Numbered from the stretch's first letter, positions 1 through 7,928 are shown. The stretch is DNA of 12,255 nt from CAZCBJ01 sp964496705 (GCA_964496705.1 CAZCBJ010000108.1:1-12255); one strand, 5' to 3'. Program-made: numbers and translations. The notes: a model not told the origin generated them from the sequence alone.

Positions 1-270
1 AGTATTCAAGCGCGCCAGGAAATTTTCGCCACGCGGGTGCGCCGGCTGCCGATGTTCCGCTGGGTGCTCAGCATGTTGAATGCCGCCGAAGGCCAACAAC
101 TCAAATGGGATGTCATCCAAACCGCGCTGGAATTGGATTTCCCGCCCGAAGAAGCCAACCAGCAATTGAACATCCTGGTCAACTGGGGCCGTTACGCCGA
201 AATATTGGCCTATGACGGCGATAAGCACGTCCTGTTCCTAGAAAACGCTCCCAGCCAGGTGGCAGCATGA
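1..270 (+). CDS. ABC transporter ATP-binding protein, C-terminal AAA-associated domain (3' fragment)
   Basis: The reading frame is open from base 1 and stops with TGA at 268-270, giving the last 89 residues of a gene that begins outside the window. The visible part is a small helical domain: an Arg-rich start (VRRLPMFRWVL), a central helix pair (DFPPEEANQQL), and the hallmark NWGRYAEIL followed by a short beta strand ending in LFLE. This matches my recollection of the C-terminal AAA-associated domain (AAA_assoc_C), found after the nucleotide-binding domain of some nitrate/sulfonate/taurine-type ABC importer ATPases. The Walker motifs would lie upstream and are not in the window, so the ATPase assignment is by domain association and the substrate cannot be read. 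It is the last gene of its unit, because a strong terminator follows within about 50 bases and the next gene converges on it. Confidence 0.72.
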   Translation, partial: SIQARQEIFATRVRRLPMFRWVLSMLNAAEGQQLKWDVIQTALELDFPPEEANQQLNILVNWGRYAEILAYDGDKHVLFLENAPSQVAA

Positions 271-316
271 ACACACAAGAAATAATTTATTAAGCGCTCA
301 CTTACCCGATATAAGC

Positions 317-349
317 AACAGGCTGCCCGCAGTACGGGCAGCCTGTTTT
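317..349 (+). terminator. Strong intrinsic terminator between convergent genes, probably bidirectional
   Basis: A perfect 13-bp inverted repeat pairs 317-329 with 335-347 around a 5-base loop (330-334). The stem core is GGCTGCCCG/CGGGCAGCC. On the plus strand the stem runs into TTTT (346-349), ending the ABC-transporter transcript. The outermost pairs are A-T on both sides, so the reverse strand also reads a GC-rich hairpin followed by a short T-containing run. It can therefore serve the giant minus-strand gene, whose TAG stop is at 367-369, about 20 bases away. Confidence 0.85.
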
Positions 350-366
350 GTCAGAAGGATCAGAGC

Positions 367-3300
367 CTAAGGCACATAAGAGCCAGCCAGGTTCGGATTG
401 GTTGGATCGCCCGCATGGAAGATCATCAGGCGGTCGTCTTTGAGCAGGTAGGCGTATTTGCCGTCCAGCTCGATGTCCGTGCTGCCCGCAGTGGCATAGA
501 AGCCAGTTTGCCACAGGTTCCAGACATCGTTGGCGTCCACCGCGATCAGGCCGTCGTTGGCGTCGGCGAGGAATGGGTAGCGCTGGTTATACAAAACCGC
601 GATGCGCTGCGCGCTGCCTGTGCCGTTCGCGGCGCCCTGTAGATCGTACATGCGCAAACCGCAAGGCCAGTCAGGTCCGCAATGGAACGGCGCGCTGAGG
701 ACAACGCTCTTCATGCCGCCCATGCCGTCCTCGCCGTAACCGCTCAGGAAAATCTGCTCGTTGTTGATGGTGATATCGGTCAGATTCCCCATGACCCATT
801 CCCAGTAGACAGAAAGCGGCCAGGAGGGATTACTTACATCCCAGATTCGATAGTAGCTGTCATCTGCGTAAGGATAGTGATAGGCCATGTGCAGGAAATT
901 ACCGCGCAGCTCAATGCGCGCGGTAGCGCCGTAAGATAGATAGCGCGAACCGACCAGCCTTGGATGAGCCGGCGAGCTGACATCCAGGACATACAGCCCA
1001 TTGAGGGTGGTCACGTAGGCATATTTCCCCGCCAGCGCGATGTCCTGTCCGCGGCTGAGCCCACCGTAAACACCCGCGATCTGCGGGCTGGCCGGATTGG
1101 CGATGTTCACCACCGTCAGCCCGTTGTCACCCACGATATAGGCGTAATTGCCTCCCAGCGCAAGCTCGCCCAGCACACCGCCATCATGCGGCGCGATCTG
1201 GGTGCGCGAGACGAAGGTCGGATGGCTGCGGTCAGCGATGTTGATCACTTCCAGCGACTCCCCGAAGAGCGCATAGGCGTATTGCCCCTGCACCTTCAAC
1301 GAGGTGGCTTCACCAAACACGTCAAATCCCGGCGTGCCAACCAGCGTTCCGCTGTAAGTGTCGTTGGCCGGGTTGAAGCCGTTCACCACCAGCGGCACAG
1401 CCGGACTCCATCCGGGATAAGCGCCCGAGTCGGGCAGGATCTGATAATTTCCCGCCGGCAGCCCATTCAACGACCAACAGCCGTTTTGATCGGTGAAGAT
1501 GTCGGCGTAGGCAGGCCCGCTGATGCGGATGGGCAGGTTGGGGATGGGCGCGTTGGAGGTTGTGACCGCGCAACCGGAGAGCGTTCCGGGGTTGGAAGCC
1601 ACCGGGGCGTTGGGCAGCAGCGTGCCGAGGGGCGCCGGGCTGTTGACAAAGGTGGTGGAGCCAGCGCTCTTGTTCATCCTGAACACATACCACCATTGCC
1701 CGCTGCCCAGCGTGGGCGGCCCATACGGCCCCGCCACCAGATTACCAAAAGTGTCAAAAACAGCCACCTTGACACCGAAGCTCTTGAGCGGCACCACCGG
1801 TCCGGGGCTCACCTGCTGCACGGCGAAGGGATAATCTCCACCCGGCAGCGAGGTGGGAGCAATGAGCATCACGCGTGTGTTGCCGCCGCTCCCTGTCTCA
1901 TAACGGATGTTCGGCGGATTGTGGGTATCATCCCGCAAACCCTGGTAACCGGGGTGGATGTGCGTCTGAGCCGCGCCGCTTCCCTGCCACATGTGATTTT
2001 CCAGCACGCGGTTGGCGCTGGAAGGCCAGGTGGTGACCACCGCCAGAACGCCCGGCGCAGGCTGGCGCACAAGCTCAAACCACTGGTAGGTCCATTTGCT
2101 GGCGCCCAGGATAACGGTGGCGGTATTGCCAAAGTTGAGGTATCCCAGCGGGGATGTGGCGGTCAGCGTGTAGGTGGCAGGCGGCAGGTTTTGGAACCAG
2201 CAATAGCCGTCGTTGTTGGTGGTGCAGTTAAAGTTGACCGCCGGCGCTCCGACCTTCACCGCCCGAACCTCCACATTCCCCAGCGGGGCGCCGTTCAAGA
2301 AGTCGTTTACATATACATCCATCCCGGACAGGGTGGCGAACTTGCGCGCCGCGCTCCAGTTGCCCCGCACCCCGTGGTTGTTGTTGGCGCTCACCCGCCA
2401 GTAATACACGCCCGGCGAAACCGACAGTCCCCATTGGGTGTCATTCTGATACCAGTTGCTATGATAGACGTAGTTGAACGCCGGGTCGGTTGAAACTTGC
2501 ACGTTGTAGTTCACCCCGCCCGCCACAGCGTTCCAGTCCAGAAGGATGTTGTTGAAATTCGGCACGGTCGCCCCGGCCGCCGGCGCAACCTGCAGCGGCG
2601 CGGCCAGCGGCGCTTCGGCATTGAAGCGCACCGGGTCGGTCCAGGCGCCGAAACCGTTTAATCCGCCCACCCCTTCCGCGCGCACCCGCCAGTAGTACAC
2701 GCCCGGCGCGGCCAGCGCAGCCTTGGTCCACCACTGGTTGGTCACCGGGATGGTTTTGGCCACCGTGGCAAAGAGCGGGCTGGTGGAGAATTGCACAGTG
2801 AACTTCAGCGAGTCGACGTATTGCTCCGGCCAGGGCAGCCCGCCCCAGCCGAGGTAGAACTCGGCGGTGGAGACATATTCATCCGTGCCGGGGTAATGCG
2901 CCTGCAGACCGCCCGGGCGGGTGAAGAACTTCCAGGTGGGCGACCAGATGCTGCATTCCCAGCGCTCATTGCAGGACTGCACCCGCCAGTAGTAAGCCTT
3001 GTTCGGCTCCAGCCAGTCGGGATTGTTGGTAACGAAGGCTCCCGGCCCGCCCCAATCGAAGCTGTTGTTGTCCAGGTCCAGCCGCAGGCGCATGTCCCAG
3101 TCAGGGAAGGTGGGCTGCTTGGAGACCTGCAGGCGGTAATGCGCTGCGCCCGGGACACTATTCCAAGTAAAGGTCGGCCGCCACTGCAGCTTGCCCGCGC
3201 CGCTGATCACGCTGTTGTTGGCCGGCGCGGTCAACACAGGCACATTGGGCGGATAGGGCGCCCAGAAGGTGCGGATATCCGACCAGGGACCGTACCCCCC

Positions 3301-6024
3301 CAGCCCCTTACCGCGCACGCGCCACCAGTAGCGCTCGCCCGGCACCAGGTTGACGGTGGGCGTGAAGGATTTACCCACCACGTCCTTGGTCAGGAAGGTG
3401 GCGCCGAACTTGCTGATCACGATCTGATAAGCGCCGGTGTTGGTGTTGTCGTTCCACTGGAAGGTGGGGCGCAGCGTCTCGGCGGTGCACCAATCGCAGG
3501 GCCAGTCCAGCCAGGGTTGTTCGGGCAGGGTGATGAACTTGCGCCCCACCGTCCACGGGCTCGCATCCCCGTTGGCGGCAAAGGCGCGCACCCGCCAGAA
3601 GTAAGCCTTGTTAAAAATCAAGCTTTGGTTGAGGTAGAACCAGTTCTCGGCGTTGGAGATGTTCTCCTCCACATCCAGGGTGGCGAAGCTGGCCTGCTGC
3701 GAGATTTGCAGCCGGTAAGATGCCGCGGGGACTGCGCCCAGCGGGGCGTTCCAGCGGAAGAAGGGCGAAAGGTTGGTCACCGCACCCACCGCCGGCAGGG
3801 TCATCACCGGCGCGGCGGGCGGGTTGGGTGTGGTGAACGACCAGGCGGCCGACCAGGGGGCGGCTGCCGCCGGCGCTGCGCCGGTGTAGGGGCGCACGCG
3901 CCAGAAGTACAGTGTGTTCTTGACCGCGCCGGTGAGCAGGTAACGCGTGGACACCAGGCCGCTGAGATTCTTGAAGAAGGTGGTGAAGGTCGGGCTGGTG
4001 GACACCTGCAGTTGATATTTTATCCCCACGCCGGGCGCGGCCTGCCATTCAAGGTTGAAAGAGGACTCGCTCGGTTTGGCACTATTCAACGGTTGAACCA
4101 GCGCCAGTGCGCCGCGCGCTGAAGCGGTGAAGTTGAGCGGCGGCATCCCCGCGGTGGTCACATAAGCCGTGTACGAATACGGTGTGAACACATAATACCC
4201 GCAGTGCGCGATGATGCGGTAGGTGCCGCTGCCCAGATCAGCAAAATTGTACGCCACCGAGGCTCCCGAAGCGGTCAGCTCCTGCGTGCGGAACAGATTG
4301 CCGTTCTGCAGCAGGTGGATGGTGACCACATCGCCAGCCTGCAGCCCGTTGACCTGACCAAAGAGGGTGTACGCGCTGGGCTTGCTCGCCCAAACCTCCC
4401 CGCCATTGCCGCCAAAGTTCCACGTGCCGACGAACATGCGGTGATTGAAAGTGGTGATGGCATTGCCAAACAGGCTGCTGTTGTTGTGGAAATCGCCAAA
4501 ACCATCGATGTTGGTCTGAGCCCAGTTAACCCCCGAGTTGGTGGTGCCCCACAGCTCCATGCCGGTGATGTCGTTCACCGCAATGGCATGCAGTGTGCCG
4601 CTGGGCGCGGCGTAAAATCCATCCACCTTGTAATTATGAATATCTGCGAAACCGTCCCCCACCACCATCGTCCAGTTATGACTGGTATCCATGCGCCAGA
4701 CCTGCGCGCCGGTGGCCTCATTGTGGGTACCGGCATACAGGTAACTGCCCTGAACCACCAATCCGCCGCCGTCGCCGATATTGTTAGCATCGCCAAAATC
4801 ATCGCTGTTGACCTGCGTCCAGGTGGAGCCGTTGTATTCCCAGATCTGCAGGCCGAGGGTCTTGTTGGTCACATAAGCGACCAGCTTGCTGTTGAACACC
4901 ACCATGCTGGTGATGTGACTGGCCTGAGCGTCCCCGTTCATCCCCCCGGCCATCACGTTGCTCCATGAACCGGCATCGCCAGATGTGGAGCGCCAGACTT
5001 CCAGGCCGTCTTCATCGTTCGCCAAAGCCACATAGAGATTACCGCCATACGCCGCAAAGGCATAAGCGGAATGGTTGTCGGTATTGCCAAATCCGTCTGT
5101 GGTGATTTGTTCCCAGCTTGTGCCGTTGGTGCGCCAGACCTGCGCGGAGCCACCTGACCAGCCCAGACCGTAATACAGCTTGCCGCTATAGACGATCGAG
5201 TCGATTACCGCATTCGGCATGGGGATCATGCCAAAGCCGTAATCATTCACCGGCTGCCAGTTGGTGCCGTCGGCGCTGCGCCAGATGCGCGCGCCAATGT
5301 TCCAACTTACGCTCGATGCGTACAATTGTCCATTGAATACCTCCAGCGTGGTCACGCCCTGATTCCAGACATCCCCAAACCCGTTCAGGTTCATTTGATC
5401 CCAGCCCGGCACGCCAGGGCTGAACTTCTGGATGCGGTGGTTGAGTCGGTCAGCGACAAAGATGTTTCCCTGCGGGTCCACCGCCAGGCTGTAGGGGTTG
5501 CGGAATTCGCCCACCCGCGGCCCCCAACTGCCTCCGATGGTGGTCAGGTAAGCGCCGTTGGCGTCGAACACCTGGACGCGCTGCTCCCAGTCGTCGGCGA
5601 TGTACACGCGCCCCTGCCCGTCCACCGCCACGGCGTTGACCGAGGTCAGGTACGGGAAATCGCGGTAGGGCATGCCGGTCACGCCGGCGAACGGCGCGCA
5701 GGTGCCCCCGCCGCTGCCGTTGAGCGCGCATTTTTGCACGCGGGAGTTGTTGTGGTCGGCCACGAAGATGTTCCCCTGCCCGTCCACCGCCACGCCCCAG
5801 GGATCGCTAAAGTGGGCATTGTCGGTGCCAGACACGCTGGTCTCGCCCAGGGTGGCCAAGTAATTACGCTGGCTGTCGAACACCTGGACCCGGCCTGCGA
5901 AGGCCTGCGCTGCCAGGCTGGCTGTGCTGTTGACCGCACTGAATTTTTGCGAGACCAGCACCGCGATGACCATATCCGCTCCCTGGCTTAGCTGGCGCTC
6001 GTAGGCCTCGCCGAAGGCTGCCAG
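367..6024 (-). CDS. Giant secreted beta-propeller/FnIII protein, C-terminal part (continues across assembly gap)
   Basis: The frame is open without interruption from the gap (first complete codon at 6022-6024) to TAG at 367-369, 1,885 residues. The ATG at 5971-5973 would begin without a signal peptide inside an NHL propeller, so I treat it as internal. Domains, numbered from that ATG: end of one NHL blade plus three full blades (about 20-188); seven repeats of about 49 residues with GFGD and VWR motifs (190-533); a carboxypeptidase-regulatory-like domain (about 534-615); six FnIII-like modules with the YYWRVR signature (about 624-1213); another regulatory-like domain (1214-1298); an unassigned block (1300-1450); a further regulatory-like domain (about 1464-1540); and seven LVIVD-type blades (1545-1868). 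No catalytic motif, transmembrane anchor, LPXTG or PEP-type sorting signal is visible. The role is inferred to be extracellular structure, adhesion or ligand binding. The partner is unknown. Confidence 0.8.
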   Translation of the reverse strand: MAAFGEAYERQLSQGADMVIAVLVSQKFSAVNSTASLAAQAFAGRVQVFDSQRNYLATLGETSVSGTDNAHFSDPWGVAVDGQGNIFVADHNNSRVQKCALNGSGGGTCAPFAGVTGMPYRDFPYLTSVNAVAVDGQGRVYIADDWEQRVQVFDANGAYLTTIGGSWGPRVGEFRNPYSLAVDPQGNIFVADRLNHRIQKFSPGVPGWDQMNLNGFGDVWNQGVTTLEVFNGQLYASSVSWNIGARIWRSADGTNWQPVNDYGFGMIPMPNAVIDSIVYSGKLYYGLGWSGGSAQVWRTNGTSWEQITTDGFGNTDNHSAYAFAAYGGNLYVALANDEDGLEVWRSTSGDAGSWSNVMAGGMNGDAQASHITSMVVFNSKLVAYVTNKTLGLQIWEYNGSTWTQVNSDDFGDANNIGDGGGLVVQGSYLYAGTHNEATGAQVWRMDTSHNWTMVVGDGFADIHNYKVDGFYAAPSGTLHAIAVNDITGMELWGTTNSGVNWAQTNIDGFGDFHNNSSLFGNAITTFNHRMFVGTWNFGGNGGEVWASKPSAYTLFGQVNGLQAGDVVTIHLLQNGNLFRTQELTASGASVAYNFADLGSGTYRIIAHCGYYVFTPYSYTAYVTTAGMPPLNFTASARGALALVQPLNSAKPSESSFNLEWQAAPGVGIKYQLQVSTSPTFTTFFKNLSGLVSTRYLLTGAVKNTLYFWRVRPYTGAAPAAAAPWSAAWSFTTPNPPAAPVMTLPAVGAVTNLSPFFRWNAPLGAVPAASYRLQISQQASFATLDVEENISNAENWFYLNQSLIFNKAYFWRVRAFAANGDASPWTVGRKFITLPEQPWLDWPCDWCTAETLRPTFQWNDNTNTGAYQIVISKFGATFLTKDVVGKSFTPTVNLVPGERYWWRVRGKGLGGYGPWSDIRTFWAPYPPNVPVLTAPANNSVISGAGKLQWRPTFTWNSVPGAAHYRLQVSKQPTFPDWDMRLRLDLDNNSFDWGGPGAFVTNNPDWLEPNKAYYWRVQSCNERWECSIWSPTWKFFTRPGGLQAHYPGTDEYVSTAEFYLGWGGLPWPEQYVDSLKFTVQFSTSPLFATVAKTIPVTNQWWTKAALAAPGVYYWRVRAEGVGGLNGFGAWTDPVRFNAEAPLAAPLQVAPAAGATVPNFNNILLDWNAVAGGVNYNVQVSTDPAFNYVYHSNWYQNDTQWGLSVSPGVYYWRVSANNNHGVRGNWSAARKFATLSGMDVYVNDFLNGAPLGNVEVRAVKVGAPAVNFNCTTNNDGYCWFQNLPPATYTLTATSPLGYLNFGNTATVILGASKWTYQWFELVRQPAPGVLAVVTTWPSSANRVLENHMWQGSGAAQTHIHPGYQGLRDDTHNPPNIRYETGSGGNTRVMLIAPTSLPGGDYPFAVQQVSPGPVVPLKSFGVKVAVFDTFGNLVAGPYGPPTLGSGQWWYVFRMNKSAGSTTFVNSPAPLGTLLPNAPVASNPGTLSGCAVTTSNAPIPNLPIRISGPAYADIFTDQNGCWSLNGLPAGNYQILPDSGAYPGWSPAVPLVVNGFNPANDTYSGTLVGTPGFDVFGEATSLKVQGQYAYALFGESLEVINIADRSHPTFVSRTQIAPHDGGVLGELALGGNYAYIVGDNGLTVVNIANPASPQIAGVYGGLSRGQDIALAGKYAYVTTLNGLYVLDVSSPAHPRLVGSRYLSYGATARIELRGNFLHMAYHYPYADDSYYRIWDVSNPSWPLSVYWEWVMGNLTDITINNEQIFLSGYGEDGMGGMKSVVLSAPFHCGPDWPCGLRMYDLQGAANGTGSAQRIAVLYNQRYPFLADANDGLIAVDANDVWNLWQTGFYATAGSTDIELDGKYAYLLKDDRLMIFHAGDPTNPNLAGSYVP
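370..1345 (-). repeat. Seven LVIVD-type repeats (predicted C-terminal beta-propeller)
   Basis: The last 320 or so residues of the giant protein contain seven degenerate repeats. The clear ones read as a strand G-x-Y-A-Y, then a Gly turn, then L-x-V-(I/L)-(N/D)-(I/V), then a P-x-P-x-(L/F)-(V/A)-G type strand. Examples are GQYAYALFGESLEVINIAD, GNYAYIVGDNGLTVVNIAN, GKYAYVTTLNGLYVLDVSS and GKYAYLLKDDRLMIF. Units four to six are more diverged, and unit five carries an insertion (GMGGMKSVVLSA). Seven units would fit a closed seven-bladed propeller. The LVIVD family name comes from recollection of its consensus, not from a profile search. Confidence 0.7.
2335..4105 (-). repeat. Array of six FnIII-like modules
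   Basis: Six consecutive modules of roughly 90-110 residues each have a W near the start of strand B (for example LEWQA, FRWNA, FQWND, FTWNS), then YxLQ(V/I)S and a late (Y/F)(F/W)WRV motif followed by W(S/T). The WRV codons fall near 3898, 3593, 3321, 2985, 2690 and 2399, about 270-340 bases apart. The modules diverge in sequence, so the duplication is old, not a recent assembly-collapsing repeat. Such arrays usually act as spacers or carbohydrate-associated modules in secreted bacterial proteins. Confidence 0.75.
4395..5405 (-). repeat. Seven-unit, ~49-residue GFGD/VWR repeat (predicted seven-bladed propeller)
   Basis: The motif GFGD or a variant recurs near 5385, 5240, 5100, 4945, 4805, 4655 and 4507, about 140-155 bases apart. 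The variants are GFGD, GFGM, GFGN, GMNG, DFGD, GFAD and GFGD. Each unit continues as a hydrophobic strand, a Gly/Asn turn, LY(A/V), then G-x-(E/Q/R)-(V/I/L)-W-(R/E/G/A), and a final strand W-x-x-V. The final W-x-x strand missing from unit seven appears ahead of unit one (PGWDQMNLN). This is the pattern expected of strand-exchange ('velcro') closure of a beta-propeller. Confidence 0.75.
5415..5895 (-). repeat. NHL repeats after the gap (one partial, three complete blades)
   Basis: The sequence resumes with the end of a blade (GRVQVFD) and then three full NHL blades. Their cores are GVAVDGQGNIFVADHNNSRVQ, AVAVDGQGRVYIAD and SLAVDPQGNIFVADRLNHRIQ, each with the (G/A)-(V/L)-AVD-x-x-G-x-(I/V)-(F/Y)-(V/I)-AD signature. 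One blade carries two cysteines (RVQKC, then TCAPFAG). Together with the nine or so blades on the other side of the gap this makes about twelve, which would fit two six-bladed propellers. The exact count depends on what the gap hides. Confidence 0.8.
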
Positions 6025-6034
6025 NNNNNNNNNN
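6025..6034. other. Assembly gap (10 N)
   Basis: Ten undetermined bases interrupt an NHL-repeat coding region. With exactly ten bases the upstream frame runs into a stop (TAA) at about 5988-5990, while the frame that encodes the downstream NHL repeats is open right up to the gap. Frame continuity needs a gap length of 2 modulo 3. Ten is therefore probably a nominal scaffold-gap size and not the true distance. Confidence 0.97.
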
Positions 6035-7375
6035 AAATATTGTCCTGTTGGTCAATCGCCACCCCTGCCGGGCAGGCCAGGTGGTCGTTATCATTCCAGC
6101 CTTCCCCGGTCACACCGATGCTGCCCCACATCGCGCCCTGCGGCGTGTAGATCTGCACGCGGTGATTACCGGTATCCGGCACATAAACGCGCCCGTAGCT
6201 GTCAATGCCCAGGTTGCCGTGTAACCAACCGTTCCACAGGTGTTGGTCGTCATCCCCACCCCTGCCCATCTTCCCGGCAGTCCACAGCAAATTGCCGCTG
6301 GAATCCAGCTTGACCAGGCGCGAGCCCAGCTCCTCGATGAAATAAATGCTGCCGTCGTTGGGATCCACGGCGATGCCGGTCGGCGAATTGACATGCGCGT
6401 TGTCGGTGACATACGGAATGCCAGTCACGCCGCGGGTGGCAGCATAGGATTTGTCGGGATTGAAAATTTGAACACGGTCATTTTCAAAATCACTGACATA
6501 CACCTTGCCGCTGCTGTCCACGCCGATATCGCTGATCCAGGAGAAATGATCGTTGTCGCTCCCGCGCTCACCCGCCGTGCCGGCGAAATGGTCGCAGTTG
6601 GCGCCGTTCAGGTCGCAGACCAGCACGCGGGCGTTGCCGCCGTCGCCAATGTACGCATTTCCCCCGCCAAAGGCAATGCTGGACGGCCATCGCAGGTGAT
6701 TGAAGTCGCCGCCTTGCTCGCCGGTGACGCCCATAAAGGTGCTGCAAGTAAAAGAGCCGCCGACGAATTCGCATTTCTGGATGCGATGGTTGACCATGTC
6801 CGCCAGATACAGCGCGCCGTCGTAATACGTGCCGCGGAAGGGACCGTTGAACTGGTTGTCGCCCCCGCCGGGGTTGCGCGTTTCACCGATGGTGCGGAAA
6901 TAGGCGGGCTGCCCGCGCACCAACGAAAACACCTGCACACGATGATTTTCATTATCCATCACGAACAGCATGTTGTCGCCGTAGACGATGCCATACGGCT
7001 GGCTGAAGCGCTCCGGGCTGTCGCCCGACCGTCCCGGCTCATCCTGGGGAAGAGACCCAATCGGATTGCCGGAGGAGTCGAAGCCAACGATGCGGTGCGG
7101 TTCTGCCACCCAAATGTTACCGCTGCCATCCACAGCCACATCATATGGCGCGGCAAATGTGTTTTCACTATGGGCGTCAAAACCCGCCTTGCCGATGACC
7201 AGATCATTATCACCGGCGGCAGTGTAGCGTAGAATCTGCTTGCCCAATTCCTCGGCCACCAGCAGCCGGTCGCTGCCATCAATGACTATACCACTGGCGC
7301 GGAAGATGTGGTCGGCGTCATTCAGGTATGGTTCTTCAGTGACGCCAAATGTTTGGACATAGCGGTAAACCGTCC
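6035..7375 (-). repeat. About nine NHL-type blades
   Basis: Cores in order include GIVIDGSDRLLVAEE, DVAVDGSGNIWVAE, GIVYGDNMLFVMDNENHRVQV, GTYYDGALYLADMVNHRIQ, SIAFGGGNAYIGDGGNARV, DIGVDSSGKVYVSDFENDRVQ, GIAVDPNDGSIYFIEE, NLGIDSYGRVYVPDTGNHRVQ, and GVAIDQQDNI, which is cut by the gap. Six or so are joined by GVTG/GTAG followed by an acidic DND(H/Q)(F/L) stretch, giving a period of about 45-50 residues. Two of these blades carry a cysteine pair. Confidence 0.85.
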
Positions 7376-7916
7376 CCGGTTTACCCAGCGAAAAAGCAGC
7401 CAGCGCGCCCACCTCGGCTTCGGGGGCTGGTTCGCTGCTGCGCTCAGCCGGCGGTTGAAGTGCCGCGGGCGCCTGGAAAACCGGCATGGCGGACGCCTCG
7501 CCGCGGTAGAAATCCACCCCGCTCACATCCCCATCCGCCAGCGCCACCACGCGGTAGAACGGCAGCAGGGTGGTGCCATCCAGCGACGGGGTGATCACGT
7601 ATTCGCCCGGCGGCAGTCCAGCCAGCGCGTACGCGCCGTCCTCGCCGGTCAGGGCAGCATGTCCCTGGTCGTCAGCGAGGGTCACGCCCGCCAGCGGCTG
7701 GCCCAGCTCATCCACCACTTTGCCGCTGACCGTGAAGCCGGCTGCAGCCGGTTCAGATGGCGGCGCAGATTCGGGCGCCGGAGACTCGACGGTCGGCTCA
7801 GGACCGGTCTCTTGAGCCTGCGGCGCGCCCAGCGCCGGCTGCACAGTGGAAACCAATAGAATCAAAACAGCCAGGCAGGCAAACACCTGGAAGCGAACCT
7901 TGTGCTTTGTATTCAT
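6035..7916 (-). CDS. Giant secreted beta-propeller/FnIII protein, N-terminal part (NHL repeats; broken by assembly gap)
   Basis: I place the start at the ATG 7914-7916. It has a good Shine-Dalgarno (GAGGG) seven bases upstream and is followed by a textbook signal peptide: MNTKHKVRF, a hydrophobic core ACLAVLILLV, and a likely cleavage near residue 31 (ALGA). The frame is also open to a GTG at 7995-7997, but that lies on the predicted transcription start and would bury the signal peptide. The 627 residues before the gap contain a Pro/Glu/Ser/Ala-rich linker (32-59), a carboxypeptidase-regulatory-like domain (about 60-140; SGKVVDELGQPLAGV, GAYALAGLPPGEYVI), a second Pro/Glu-rich linker, and about nine NHL blades from residue 180 to the gap. 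The blades are joined by a recurring GVTG...DNDHF linker. No enzymatic motif is visible. I infer this is the 5' part of the same gene that resumes at 6024, for a total of at least about 2,510 residues. Confidence 0.83.
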
Positions 7917-7923
7917 TTTTTTA

Positions 7924-7928
7924 CCCTC
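7924..7928 (-). promoter_or_regulatory. Shine-Dalgarno of the giant secreted protein
   Basis: The minus strand reads ATCGAGGGTAAAAAAATG. The GAGGG lies seven bases before the ATG at 7914-7916. It decides the start in favour of the signal-peptide methionine over the upstream in-frame GTG at 7995-7997. Confidence 0.8.

Noticed and set aside
964..2493. Long plus-strand open frame (about 509 codons) opposite the giant gene
   Set aside because: It lies entirely antisense to a well-supported repeat protein. Its translation is Arg/Gly/His-rich low-quality sequence without domains, as expected from high GC at third positions.
2791..4122. Long plus-strand open frame (about 443 codons) opposite the FnIII array
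   Set aside because: Antisense shadow. Its apparent internal repetition simply mirrors the FnIII repeats on the minus strand.
4395..5405. CRISPR-like or other regularly spaced DNA repeat
   Set aside because: The regular spacing (about 147 bases) is a protein-level repeat in an open frame. The DNA copies are not identical.
5971..5973. ATG 5971-5973 as a true start of a separate 1,868-residue protein
   Set aside because: It has no Shine-Dalgarno and no signal peptide, and it begins inside a propeller whose earlier blades lie across the gap. The frame is open upstream to the Ns.
6240..7232. Plus-strand open frame of about 330 codons opposite the NHL repeats
   Set aside because: Its periodic HADIADPGE-like patterns are the reverse reading of the NHL repeats, and no ribosome binding site or domain supports it.
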